This document shows, one piece after another, positions 1 to 7,643 of a stretch of 42,070 nucleotides of DNA. The stretch lies in contig CAZVAR010000015.1 in the NCBI GenBank assembly GCA_964625225.1, forward strand, positions 1-42,070. The letters run 5' to 3'. The DNA is from CAZVAR01 sp964625225 (GTDB taxonomy: Bacteria > Pseudomonadota > Alphaproteobacteria > JAJUGE01). The notes under the pieces were generated by a model. That model was not told the DNA's origin. It saw nothing but the letters and a program-made list of their open reading frames with translations, and made no database searches. A program made the position numbers and the translations under genes. Within the stretch, counting starts at the first letter, position 1; every line of letters begins with the position of its first letter.

Positions 1-1075
1 CATCGTCACGACACTGCCGCCCGTGACAATCAGCGATACCTGGCGCCGCGCGGGTGGTGATAGTGCCGCCGGCCTCATTGGTGACGGTTCCACCGTTCTC
101 GATGCGGATTGCACCCTGACCTCCCAAGATGCCACGGTTCGTGATCTCGACCGGCCCGCCCGCCGAGAAAATTGCATGGTCACGGCCGCGGATCTCGCCG
201 CTAGCCTCGTTGATCAGCGTTCCGCCGGCGAGGAAGCGCACGCCGGCGCTCTCGTCGACGGTGCCGCCTTGAGTGCCGCTGCGGATGGTGCCGGAATTGA
301 CCACCTTGCCGGCACCGCCGGCGATGCGGACCGCGTCCTGGCTACCGTCCACATTGGACCCGGATGCGCCGCCGCGAATCGTGCCGCCGGCACGGTTGAT
401 GACGCTGCCGCCGGTAAGCAGGCTGACGCCTTCATGGTCCTGGCCCCTGACGAGACCGGCATTGTCGACCGTGCCGTTACCGAACAGGATAACGCCGGTC
501 GCTTTGCCGTCGATCAGCGCGTCCGCGTTGTTGCTGACGTTGCCATCGAAGATCGAGACGCCGTTGGCACTGCTGCTGACGATGGTGCCGCTGTTGGTCA
601 CATCGCCGGCACCGGCGAGGATCCGGACACCGTCGTCGCCGCCGGTGACGGTCGCGCCGATTTCATTGACCACGGCGCCGCCTCTGCCGAGGAAGATGCC
701 TTCCCATTCGGTGCCGCTCGGATTACCGGAGATTGCGCCGCGGTTGGTGACGGTCCAGCCCGAGCCTTCGGCATAGATGCCGCCGCCGTCATTGTTGACG
801 ATCGCCGCCCCGGGAAGGACGGTTACGTCGACATCGTCGACGCCCGCATTGCCGAACACTCCGTTTCTGTCCGGATCGGGTGCGTTCGTGTTGCAGGTCA
901 CCACCTGCCCGTCGGCCGCGGGTGCGTTGTCCGAGCATACGGCCAGTGCAGGGCTTACCGCGCCGAGGGTGAGCATCCCGCCGAGTATGGTGGAGACGAG
1001 CAGCGCCGCCACGGAAGAGGCGAACCCTCGGCCCCTTCGCATTCCCTCGCTCTCTCCGTCCCGGTTCGGCATCAT
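1..1075 (-). CDS. Autotransporter-like beta-helical secreted protein, N-terminal part (runs off left edge)
   Basis: N-terminal part of a large secreted repeat protein; about 358 codons are visible and the frame is open to the window edge. A basic N-terminus and a hydrophobic stretch (about residues 20-40) end in an SPALA-type cleavage site near residue 45. From about residue 95 there are irregular 20-25 residue repeats of the form G-V-x-I/L-x-x-G-x-V-x-N-x-G-x-I, the pattern of beta-helical passengers of type V autotransporters. Start ATG 1075 (or 1072) is preceded by a strong purine-rich site (GGGGGAGGGG). The translocator barrel is outside the window, so secretion by autotransport is inferred. 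In the last 30-40 bases before the edge the frame stops matching the repeat and a shifted frame matches better, so a frameshift is likely there. A LuxR-type regulator lies just upstream on the same strand. Confidence 0.75.
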   Translation of the reverse strand, partial: MMPNRDGESEGMRRGRGFASSVAALLVSTILGGMLTLGAVSPALAVCSDNAPAADGQVVTCNTNAPDPDRNGVFGNAGVDDVDVTVLPGAAIVNNDGGGIYAEGSGWTVTNRGAISGNPSGTEWEGIFLGRGGAVVNEIGATVTGGDDGVRILAGAGDVTNSGTIVSSSANGVSIFDGNVSNNADALIDGKATGVILFGNGTVDNAGLVRGQDHEGVSLLTGGSVINRAGGTIRGGASGSNVDGSQDAVRIAGGAGKVVNSGTIRSGTQGGTVDESAGVRFLAGGTLINEASGEIRGRDHAIFSAGGPVEITNRGILGGQGAIRIENGGTVTNEAGGTITTRAAPGIADCHGRQCRDD

Positions 1076-1345
1076 GTCCCCCCTCCCCCGTCACTTTGCT
1101 TTCACGCCCTTCGCCGCGAAGGATCCGAGCGATCTCTGACGCAATCGGCGAAATGGCGATGGAACCGGCGACCGTGCGCGGCGCGTTCACCCCCCCTTTG
1201 GTCCGCCTGGTTCGCCGGGCGGAACCTTGCGGCGCGCACAACCGCACCCCAAACCCCAAGGGGGTAAAAGTTGCGAATCCGGCGCATCGCGCCAACTATC
1301 TAATCAGATGGACCTTCGCGGGATTCGGCCATTCCCGGCCGGGGC
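1076..1345. promoter_or_regulatory. Upstream region of the autotransporter-like gene
   Basis: 270 bases between the luxR-type gene stop and the autotransporter start; both genes read leftward, so this is the luxR 3' end and probably carries the autotransporter promoter. A short GC hairpin (GGCGC-ATC-GCGCC, 1281-1293) is followed on the minus strand, after 13 bases, by four Ts and could be a weak terminator. No convincing lux box or coding sequence was seen. Confidence 0.3.
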
Positions 1346-2089
1346 TCAGGGCCGCACCAGTCCGTAGTGGACCGCGAGCGCCGTGAGCTGGGCACGGGTC
1401 TTGATCCCGAGCTTCTTTTTGGCCCGCTCGATGCGCCAGTGCACGGTGGCTTCGGCAATGCCGAGGATTTCGCCGATCTCCCAATCGCTCTTGCCGGCGA
1501 GCAGCCATTTGACGCATTCGATTTCGCGCGGCGTGAGCGTGACGGCAATGCTCTCGCGGCGCGTCAGCTCGGGAGCGAGCAGTTCCTTGATCCTTTCATG
1601 CACATGCAGGGCCATTATCTGCATGGCGGCAATACTGCGCGGCGGAGGATCGGCCTCCACGCCGCAGGCACCGAAAATGGCGCAATAGCCGTTCGGCCCG
1701 AACACGGGGACCGCGAACCCGTTGAGCCAACCCAGCGACTGCGCTACGTCCAAGACCCGCACATTGCGGCCCTCCTTGCGCCGCTTTGCCCGGATCATGT
1801 CCCACGTCACGAGGCCCGTGAACTGCGGGGTGACTTCGATGATGGCGTCATCGTGGGAAAGCTCCCCGGCATCGTAGGTCTCGCGCCAGATCCCCGGCCA
1901 AGTGGTAAGAAGGAAGTCCTCCAACGGCTTCGACGCGATCGGCGGAATCAGGTGCAGCGCCATCGCATCGTATCCGGCGGCGTGGGCCTCCCGTAGGAAA
2001 GCATCCCAGACCGCTTGCGGCGTATCGATCTCCGCGAGGCGCTCGACGAATTCGAATGCGCGAATGGCCAATTGCTTTTCGAGTTCCAT
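1346..2089 (-). CDS. LuxR family transcriptional regulator with autoinducer-binding domain
   Basis: A 247-residue quorum-sensing type regulator: N-terminal autoinducer-binding domain (about 15-165) and C-terminal LuxR/GerE helix-turn-helix (about 184-240, starting LTPREIECVKWLLAGKS). The ligand-pocket residues conserved in TraR/LuxR are largely present (W68, Y72, D80/D81, W96, and G131 or G134 after FAVPVF), but the Pro that usually follows the Asp is Ala (A82). Length fits the family. The start ATG follows a G-rich stretch (CCGGGGGGCGC). No luxI-type synthase is in the window, so it may be a solo receptor. Its position directly upstream of, and co-oriented with, the autotransporter-like gene suggests but does not show that it controls that gene. 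Confidence 0.9.
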   Translation of the reverse strand: MELEKQLAIRAFEFVERLAEIDTPQAVWDAFLREAHAAGYDAMALHLIPPIASKPLEDFLLTTWPGIWRETYDAGELSHDDAIIEVTPQFTGLVTWDMIRAKRRKEGRNVRVLDVAQSLGWLNGFAVPVFGPNGYCAIFGACGVEADPPPRSIAAMQIMALHVHERIKELLAPELTRRESIAVTLTPREIECVKWLLAGKSDWEIGEILGIAEATVHWRIERAKKKLGIKTRAQLTALAVHYGLVRP

Positions 2090-2892
2090 GCGCCCCCCGG
2101 CTATGGAACCGGATGCGTAAACCGGCCCGCAACTGGTTGGGGTAGATTAGATAAGAATTGAGGCTAAACCCACTCCTAGTCAAACCAAGATACACCGCGT
2201 GCGGGTGCTCGACGTCGACAGCGAAGGATGGGCCGATGACGGCTTTCGGCCGATCGCTGCGCGCACTTGTCCGATATGCGCACCCCGCTGCGGTGCAACC
2301 GTCCTATGGCAGTTCGCAGCTTCTGTTCTCTGCCAATGATCGCCTTTATTCCGACATGCAGGCCGGTACGGGGCAAAGAGCCGCTCGACCCGGCGCTCAG
2401 TGCCGGCGACACCCTCGGCCGTGAAAATCTTGGCAGCCGCAAGGACAACGCCGCGCGACAGGCCATCCGCACCGGAGGCGCGGAGCGGCTGTTCCCGCCG
2501 TCCTACGGTCCTGACCGCAATCCTTTGGAGTAGGCCTTCGTCGAACTAGAGCGCCGTTCCCGGCAGGTCACGGCCCGTGGCGTCTCCCGCGTTCCACGCG
2601 GTCATCTGCCACGTCCTCGATCGCGCCCGGTTACGGGAATGCGCCGCCTGGCATTGCTTCCCGGCCTGCGAAGGTGCCCGCCCTTTCAACCGCAGGCGAG
2701 AGGATCGCGGTGTCCGGTTTCCGAGGCGCTCCGGCCATGGCCTCGCTTACCGCGGCGCGTCCCGTCGCAGCATTCCGTCACATCGCGTCAACATCCGGCG
2801 CTCCGAAAAGGCCATGAATGTTGACGGATGTTGACGGATGTATACGCCGCGCGCGTCGGGGCAAAGGGGTGCCGGCGGCGCCCGGACGGGCG
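2090..2892. other. 800-base region without a recognisable gene
   Basis: Between the starts/ends of luxR and serS. Several short open frames exist on both strands (for example 2158-2424 and 2267-2533 plus, 2176-2472 minus) but none has recognisable motifs or a good ribosome site. The part next to luxR (2130-2190) is comparatively AT-rich and is the likely luxR promoter region. The part next to serS carries the repeat cluster listed separately at 2780-2841. No tRNA or other RNA gene could be recognised. Confidence 0.5.
2780..2841. repeat. Inverted plus tandem direct repeat downstream of serS
   Basis: A perfect 12-base inverted repeat pairs 2786-2797 (CGTCAACATCCG) with 2825-2836 (CGGATGTTGACG). 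It extends by five more pairs (ACATC with GATGT) across a single bulged base at 2785. The right arm lies in a tandem 10-base direct repeat, TTGACGGATG at 2821-2830, repeated perfectly at 2831-2840, preceded by GAATG. The array lies 52 or more bases beyond the serS stop. It could be an RNA hairpin in the serS 3' UTR or a protein-binding array with 10-base helical phasing. A near copy of the right arm occurs upstream of queA at 40276-40296. Confidence 0.6.
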
Positions 2893-4167
2893 CTAGGCGA
2901 CCGGCTCGAGCCGCTCGCGGTCGCCCATATAGCGGCGCAGCGCCGGGGGGATCGTGACCGAGCCGTCGGCGTTCTGATTGTTCTCGAGCAGCGGGATCAG
3001 GATGCGCGGCGAGGCGATCGCCGTATTGTTCAGGGTGTGAACGAACCGCACCGGGCCGCCCTTCGCCCGGTAGCGGATCTTGGACCGTCGCGCCTGGAAG
3101 TCGTGCAGGGTCGAGCAGGAATGCGTCTCGGAATAGGCGCCGCGGCTCGGCATCCAGGATTCGATCTCGTGCTTGCGCACCTGGCCGATGCCGATCTCGC
3201 CGGTGCAGGCGAGCGCGACCCGGTGCGGCAGCCCCAGTGCGCGCAGGATCTCCCGGCTGTTCTCCAGCAGCCGGAAATGCTCCTCGCGCGACCAGTCCTC
3301 GTCATTCGGCCCGATCGTGACCTGTTCCACCTTGGTGAACATGTGCACCCGGTAGAGGCCGCGGGTGTCGCGGCCGGCCGCGCCGGCCTCGCGCCGGAAG
3401 CAGGGCGAGACGCCGACATAGCGCAGCGGCAGGGCGTCGGCGTCCAGGATCTCGTCCATGTGCTGCGCGACCAGGCTCACCTCCGAGGTGCCGGCCAGGA
3501 ACAGCTCGTCGCGCTCGATCGCGTAGGTGTCGGGTATCCCGGTCGGGAAGAAGCCGGTCCCGACCAGCGCCGCCTCGCGCACCATGATGGGCGGGGCGAT
3601 CGGGGTGAAGCCCTTGGCCCGAATCATTTCCAGCGCGAGCTGGGTGACCGCGCGCTCCAGCAGGACGCCGTCGCCGACCAGGGCGTAGCTGCGCGAGCCG
3701 GCATATTTGCGCGAGCGCTCGACCTCGAACAGGCCGAGGCTGAGGCCGAGTTCGACATGGTCCTTGGGCGTGAAGTCGAAGGTCGGGATCTCGCCCCAGC
3801 GGTCGACCTCGACATTGTCCTCTTCCGAGCTGCCGACCGGCACCTCGGGCGCCGGAACGCTCGGCACCAGCAGCATCAGCTCGTCGAATTCGGCGCCGAC
3901 CGAGGCGAGCTCCGTCTCGAACGCCGCGAGCTCCGCCTTGTTCTCGCGGACGCGCGCCACGGCCTGCTCGCGTTCCGCACCGGACAGGGTCGGGATCTGC
4001 TTCGATTCCTTGTTCAGCAGCTCGCGCGCCTGGTTGATCTTCCTCAGGAGTTCGCGGCGGCGGGCATCGACCGCGAGCAGCCGGTCCAGATCGACATCGA
4101 AGCCCTTCACGCGGGCCGCGTGCCTGATCTTGTCCGGGTACTTGCGGATGAACTCGATATCGAGCAT
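2893..4167 (-). CDS. serS: Seryl-tRNA synthetase
   Basis: Class II aminoacyl-tRNA synthetase that charges tRNA-Ser and tRNA-Sec with serine in the cytoplasm. The 424-residue length matches bacterial SerRS (about 425-430). It begins MLDIEFIRKYPD, has the long antiparallel coiled-coil tRNA-binding arm (about residues 30-100), the TSEV substrate-recognition motif, motif 2 (SPCFRREAGAAGRDTRGL) and motif 3 (about 380-400, ASPRILIPLLEN). Start ATG 4167 is chosen over upstream in-frame codons because a GGAGG site lies about 6 bases before it and family members start with this sequence. It is transcribed away from the neighbouring ThDP enzyme and seems monocistronic. Confidence 0.98.
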   Translation of the reverse strand: MLDIEFIRKYPDKIRHAARVKGFDVDLDRLLAVDARRRELLRKINQARELLNKESKQIPTLSGAEREQAVARVRENKAELAAFETELASVGAEFDELMLLVPSVPAPEVPVGSSEEDNVEVDRWGEIPTFDFTPKDHVELGLSLGLFEVERSRKYAGSRSYALVGDGVLLERAVTQLALEMIRAKGFTPIAPPIMVREAALVGTGFFPTGIPDTYAIERDELFLAGTSEVSLVAQHMDEILDADALPLRYVGVSPCFRREAGAAGRDTRGLYRVHMFTKVEQVTIGPNDEDWSREEHFRLLENSREILRALGLPHRVALACTGEIGIGQVRKHEIESWMPSRGAYSETHSCSTLHDFQARRSKIRYRAKGGPVRFVHTLNNTAIASPRILIPLLENNQNADGSVTIPPALRRYMGDRERLEPVA

Positions 4168-4358
4168 GGGTACCTCCGTGCGACGGCTTCTAACCCGCGG
4201 CCGCGCGGCCTGTCCAGCCCGGGGCGCGGCGCGGCGGCCGCGTGCCGGCGCGGGCTTGCGGCCCTGTTTTCCATCCGGCGGATTCCCTGTACCGTTCCTT
4301 CGACTTCGCGGACGGCCCGGGGCTTCCGGCGGCCGCGCTTCGGGTTCCACGAGAGGGC

Positions 4359-5909
4359 ATGATGAACGGGGCGGAAAGCTTGGTGCGCACCCTGGTCGGC
4401 GGCGGCGTCGACGTCTGTTTCACGAATCCCGGCACGTCGGAGATGCACTTCGTCGCCGCACTGGACAAGGTGGAGGGCATGCGCTCCGTGCTCGGCCTGT
4501 TCGAAGGCGTGGTCACCGGCGCCGCCGACGGCTATGGCCGGATGGCGGAGAAGCCGGCCTGCACGCTGCTCCATCTCGGCCCCGGACTCGGCAACGGCCT
4601 CGCCAACCTGCACAATGCCAAGAAGGCCAACACGCCGGTCGTCAACATCGTCGGTGAGCATGCCACCTGGCACATCGAGCACGACGCGCCGCTGACCGCC
4701 GACATCGAGGGCATCGCTCGGCCGGTCTCGCACTGGGTCCGCACCTCGCCGGACGCGAAGCGCGTCGCGGCCGACGCCGCCGAGGCGATCGCGGCGGCGA
4801 TGCGCCCGCCGGGGCAGATCGCGACCCTGATCCTGCCCGGCGACACTGCCTGGAACGAGGGCAGCGGCCCCGCCGCGGTGCCGGAGCTCGCGCAGCGGCG
4901 GCCGGTTTCGGCCGAGGCGGTGCGGGAGGCGGCGGAGATCCTGCGCCGGGCCGGCTCGTCGGCGATGCTGCTGCTGACCGGGACGGCGCTGCGCGAGGGG
5001 CCGCTGGAGACGGCCGGCCGCATCGCCGCCGCGACCGGCGCTCGGGTGATGGCGCAATGGTCGAACGCCCGCACGCAGCGCGGCGCCGGGCGGTTCGCCG
5101 TCAACCGTATCCCCTATCCCGTCGATCAGGCGCTGGCCGTGCTGAAGGACGTGCGGCATCTGATCCTGGTCGGCGCCAAGGCGCCGGTGGCGTTCTTCGC
5201 CTATCCCGACAAGCCGAGCGTGCTGACACCGGAGGGCTGCGAGATCACCCGCCTCGCCGGTCTCGACGAGGATCTGGCGGGGGCTCTGGCGGCGCTCGCC
5301 GACGAGCTCGGCGCCGCCCGCACCCCGGTCGCGCTGCAGCAGCTGCACCGGCCGGAGCGCCCCACCGGCGCCCTCACTGCGGAGACGATCGCCGCCGGCC
5401 TCGCCGCCCTGCTGCCGGAGAACGCGATCGTCGTCGACGAATCGGTGACCACCGGCCGCGGCTTCTTTCCGCTGACCGCGGGCGCGCCGCCGCACGACTG
5501 GCTGAACAATATGGGCGGCTCGATCGGCTTCGGCATGCCGGTGGCGACCGGCGCCGCGGTTGCCTGCCCCGACCGCAAGGTGATCTGCCTCGAAGGCGAC
5601 GGCAGCGGCATGTACACCGTGCAGGCGCTCTGGACGCAGGCGCGGGAGGGGCTGGACGTGACGACGGTGGTGTTCGCCAACCGGACCTACGCGATCCTGA
5701 AGGGGGAGATGGCCAATGTCGGCGCCGGCAATTTCGGCCGCAAGGCGCTCGACATGCTGGAGATCGGCCGCCCGGACCTCGACTGGGTCGGCCTCGCCCG
5801 GAGCATGGGCGTGGAGGCCGGCCGCGCCACCAGCGCGGAGGAGTTCTGTCACCAGCTCGCCGCCGGCCTCCGCTCGCCCGGGCCGTATCTGATCGAGGTG
5901 GTGCTGTAG
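4359..5909 (+). CDS. Thiamine-diphosphate-dependent enzyme, acetolactate synthase / benzoylformate decarboxylase family
   Basis: A 516-residue member of the ThDP decarboxylase/synthase superfamily with the three expected domains: PYR domain (1-165), central domain (about 190-320) and PP domain (about 360-515). The catalytic Glu that activates ThDP is E49 in FEGVVTGAADGYGR. The ThDP/Mg motif starts GDGSG near residue 411 and runs to the Asn about 28 residues later. It begins MMNGAESLVRTLVGGGVD with a GAGAGGG site just upstream; ATG 4359 and 4362 are equivalent choices. Proteins of this subfamily are often labelled acetolactate synthase large subunit, but there is no ilvN small subunit nearby and the length is short for IlvB, so a role in branched-chain synthesis is doubtful. 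Substrate unknown. Confidence 0.9.
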   Translation: MMNGAESLVRTLVGGGVDVCFTNPGTSEMHFVAALDKVEGMRSVLGLFEGVVTGAADGYGRMAEKPACTLLHLGPGLGNGLANLHNAKKANTPVVNIVGEHATWHIEHDAPLTADIEGIARPVSHWVRTSPDAKRVAADAAEAIAAAMRPPGQIATLILPGDTAWNEGSGPAAVPELAQRRPVSAEAVREAAEILRRAGSSAMLLLTGTALREGPLETAGRIAAATGARVMAQWSNARTQRGAGRFAVNRIPYPVDQALAVLKDVRHLILVGAKAPVAFFAYPDKPSVLTPEGCEITRLAGLDEDLAGALAALADELGAARTPVALQQLHRPERPTGALTAETIAAGLAALLPENAIVVDESVTTGRGFFPLTAGAPPHDWLNNMGGSIGFGMPVATGAAVACPDRKVICLEGDGSGMYTVQALWTQAREGLDVTTVVFANRTYAILKGEMANVGAGNFGRKALDMLEIGRPDLDWVGLARSMGVEAGRATSAEEFCHQLAAGLRSPGPYLIEVVL

Positions 5910-5912
5910 CGC

Positions 5913-6701
5913 TCAGCGCGCCGCACGCTTGTCGACGACGCCGGGGATCGGCGTCGTCGGCCCCTCGAACCGATCCTTGAGGGCGTCCACGCCCTCCTGC
6001 GGACGCGCCAGCGGCACCAGGTCCTGGCGCTCGCCGCGGCGCTCCTCGGTGTTCGTGCCGAGACGCCGGTCGCGGCTCTCGACCAGCTCCGGCCTGGCCT
6101 CGCCGAAGCGGCTGAAGGACCAGGCGAGCTTCGGCTCGCCGAGCGGCAGCGATTCGGCGGGGCCGCCGCCATGGCTCGTGTCCCAGGTGTGCCAGGTCTT
6201 GCCGTAGCTGTTGATCTTACTCCGCATCAGCGCATGGTCGGCCGCTTCCGGCAGGCCCGGCGCGATGAGCTGGCCAGAGAGGATCTCGCCATTGTGCGGG
6301 TGCCAGTACCGCCTCTCCTCGGTGGGCAGGCTCTCGAACAGGCGCTCGGAAATGATGTACTCGATGCCGTTGAGATTGGCCTGCGCCGTGTTGCCGTCAT
6401 AGAGGGCACACTGCGCGAAGTCCTCATTGACCTGCCTGCAGAAATGGTGGGCCTCGAACTGGTGCGAGGGGTCGTCCTTGATCGGGTGGAACCCGACCAG
6501 ATAGATGTCGAGCGCGTCGGTCGGCGCATCGCGCTGGAGCGCCGTCGCCCCCGCCTCGAGCAGGTCCGTTCGGCCGCTCTCGGGCGCACCGGGCACGCCG
6601 GCCGCCGGCCCGGTCGCGCCCGAGCCGGTGCAGGCCGCGACGGCGAGCGACAGCAGCGCAATCACCGCGCTGCTGCTCTTGAGCCTCCGGCTTCGACGCA
6701 T
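5913..6701 (-). CDS. DUF1264 (oil-body-associated-protein-like) lipoprotein
   Basis: A 262-residue lipoprotein. Basic N-terminus, hydrophobic segment and lipobox VAAC put the lipidated Cys at residue 24. The mature part matches the DUF1264/OBAP family: ETHHYC-like EAHHFCRQVNEDFAQCALYD, then LNGIEYIISERLFESLPTEE, a YWHPHNGEI block and YGKTWHTWDT. In plants this family is associated with oil bodies; its bacterial function is not established. Start ATG 6701 has GGAGG 8 bases upstream. It lies 61 bases after the EF-hand gene in the same direction and may share its EcfG-type promoter. Its 3' end contains a 10-bp hairpin and abuts the convergent ThDP gene (3-base gap). Confidence 0.85.
   Translation of the reverse strand: MRRSRRLKSSSAVIALLSLAVAACTGSGATGPAAGVPGAPESGRTDLLEAGATALQRDAPTDALDIYLVGFHPIKDDPSHQFEAHHFCRQVNEDFAQCALYDGNTAQANLNGIEYIISERLFESLPTEERRYWHPHNGEILSGQLIAPGLPEAADHALMRSKINSYGKTWHTWDTSHGGGPAESLPLGEPKLAWSFSRFGEARPELVESRDRRLGTNTEERRGERQDLVPLARPQEGVDALKDRFEGPTTPIPGVVDKRAAR
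5933..5959. terminator. 10-bp GC hairpin at a convergent gene junction
   Basis: Perfect inverted repeat CGACGACGCC (5933-5942), loop GGGGATC, then GGCGTCGTCG (5950-5959). It lies just past the ThDP enzyme stop and inside the 3' end of the DUF1264 gene. No T-tract follows on either strand, so it is not a classical intrinsic terminator; it may act as a factor-aided end or a 3' stabiliser. Confidence 0.35.
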
Positions 6702-6762
6702 CTCGCCGCCTCCGGGGAAGTTCCCGTCGTCGGCCCGAGTCCGCCGCGGCACGACGGCCGAC

Positions 6763-7395
6763 CTAGCGGCGTCGGGCGCTGCGGAATTCCCAGACGCTGA
6801 CCCGCCCGTCGCCGTCGCGGTCTGCGGCCTCGAAGCGTTCGGCGGCGGCATCGAGAAACTCCTGCAGCGTGACCTGGCCGTCGCCGTTCGCGTCCATCGC
6901 CTGAAAACGAGCCTGGCGGCGTTCCTGCCGTCCGCCGAGCCGCGCGCCGCGTCCCTTGTACCCGGCCGCGAATTCCTCGGCGCTGAGCACCTCGTCCTCA
7001 TCTTCGTCGAGCGCGGCGAACAGCGCCTCGTGCCAGGCGGCCGCCTCGTCGGCCGTGATGCTGCCGTCTCCGTCGCGGTCGACCGGCATCGCGTACATGC
7101 CGCGCCCAGGTCCGATACCGTGCCGCGGTCTCGGCCCGTAGCCCTGGCCCGGCGCCATCGCCCCCCGGTCCGGGTCGGGTCCCATCATCCCGAAGCCGGG
7201 CATTCCCGGACACGGGCCTTGGTGCCACCCGGGCGGTCCGCCCCAGCCCATCATCATCCCGGGGCATCCGCCCATCATCGGGTATCCCATCATGCAATGC
7301 GGGGGATACGGCGGCTGGGCGCTTGCCGTACTCGCCACCCCGGTCAGCAGAAGGATCGCGCCGAGACTGATGGCCGGCAGCGTCGGAAAGCGCAT
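6763..7395 (-). CDS. Secreted EF-hand calcium-binding protein
   Basis: About 210 residues. A signal peptide (TM-like segment, cleavage after STASA) is followed by a Met/Gly/Pro-rich segment (about 35-105) with repeated MMG and PGM motifs. Four EF-hand loops then follow, beginning near residues 106, 130, 168 and 192: DRDGDGSITADE, DEDEDEVLSAEE, DANGDGQVTLQE and DRDGDGRVSVWE. It is probably a periplasmic Ca2+-binding protein. The Met-rich segment could also bind copper, as in some periplasmic metal chaperones, but that is a guess. Two starts are possible, ATG 7401 and ATG 7395; GAGGAG lies only about 2-3 bases before the first and about 8 before the second, so 7395 is preferred. A near-perfect EcfG-type promoter lies about 90 bases upstream, and DUF1264 follows downstream. 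Confidence 0.85.
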   Translation of the reverse strand: MRFPTLPAISLGAILLLTGVASTASAQPPYPPHCMMGYPMMGGCPGMMMGWGGPPGWHQGPCPGMPGFGMMGPDPDRGAMAPGQGYGPRPRHGIGPGRGMYAMPVDRDGDGSITADEAAAWHEALFAALDEDEDEVLSAEEFAAGYKGRGARLGGRQERRQARFQAMDANGDGQVTLQEFLDAAAERFEAADRDGDGRVSVWEFRSARRR

Positions 7396-7486
7396 CGTCA
7401 TGTCCTCCTCGATACCGACGTGGATGGGCGTTCGACGCCGGCGGGCGGACCGTTCCCGGCATCTCCGCCCGAGCCGTGCCCCGGAA

Positions 7487-7511
7487 AACGCGTCAGCCGG
7501 CGCCGGGTTCC
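7487..7511 (-). promoter_or_regulatory. EcfG-type (general stress response) promoter
   Basis: On the minus strand GGAAC (7511-7507), a 16-base spacer, then CGTT (7490-7487). This matches the alphaproteobacterial EcfG sigma-factor consensus GGAAC-N16/17-CGTT exactly. It points at the EF-hand gene with a predicted leader of roughly 80 bases, and may also drive the DUF1264 lipoprotein gene. Confidence 0.6.
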
Positions 7512-7643
7512 GGTACCGGACCGCACGGCCCCGCGCCGGGGGCGTGCAATCCGCGCGTCGCCTGTGTCCGTCGCTGTGGCGTTCGGCACGGCAATGGTAA
7601 AAGGTGCCGTCTCAGGCAGCCCAAGGCAACGGAAGGAACTCCC

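Noticed and set aside
23..1267. Long plus-strand open frame over the left end
   Set aside because: It is antisense to the signal-peptide and repeat-bearing minus-strand gene and has Asp/Ala-rich sequence without family motifs.
1298..1309. ATCT-AATC-AGAT palindrome as a lux box
   Set aside because: Too short and does not match the 20-base lux/tra box spacing.
2158..2533. Small open frames in the luxR-serS gap
   Set aside because: No conserved motif, no good start site, frames overlap each other on both strands.
2500..2790. tRNA or small RNA gene near serS
   Set aside because: No T-arm GGTTCGA-type sequence or cloverleaf could be built.
2818..4362. 514-codon plus-strand open frame
   Set aside because: Entirely antisense to serS; arises from the high GC content.
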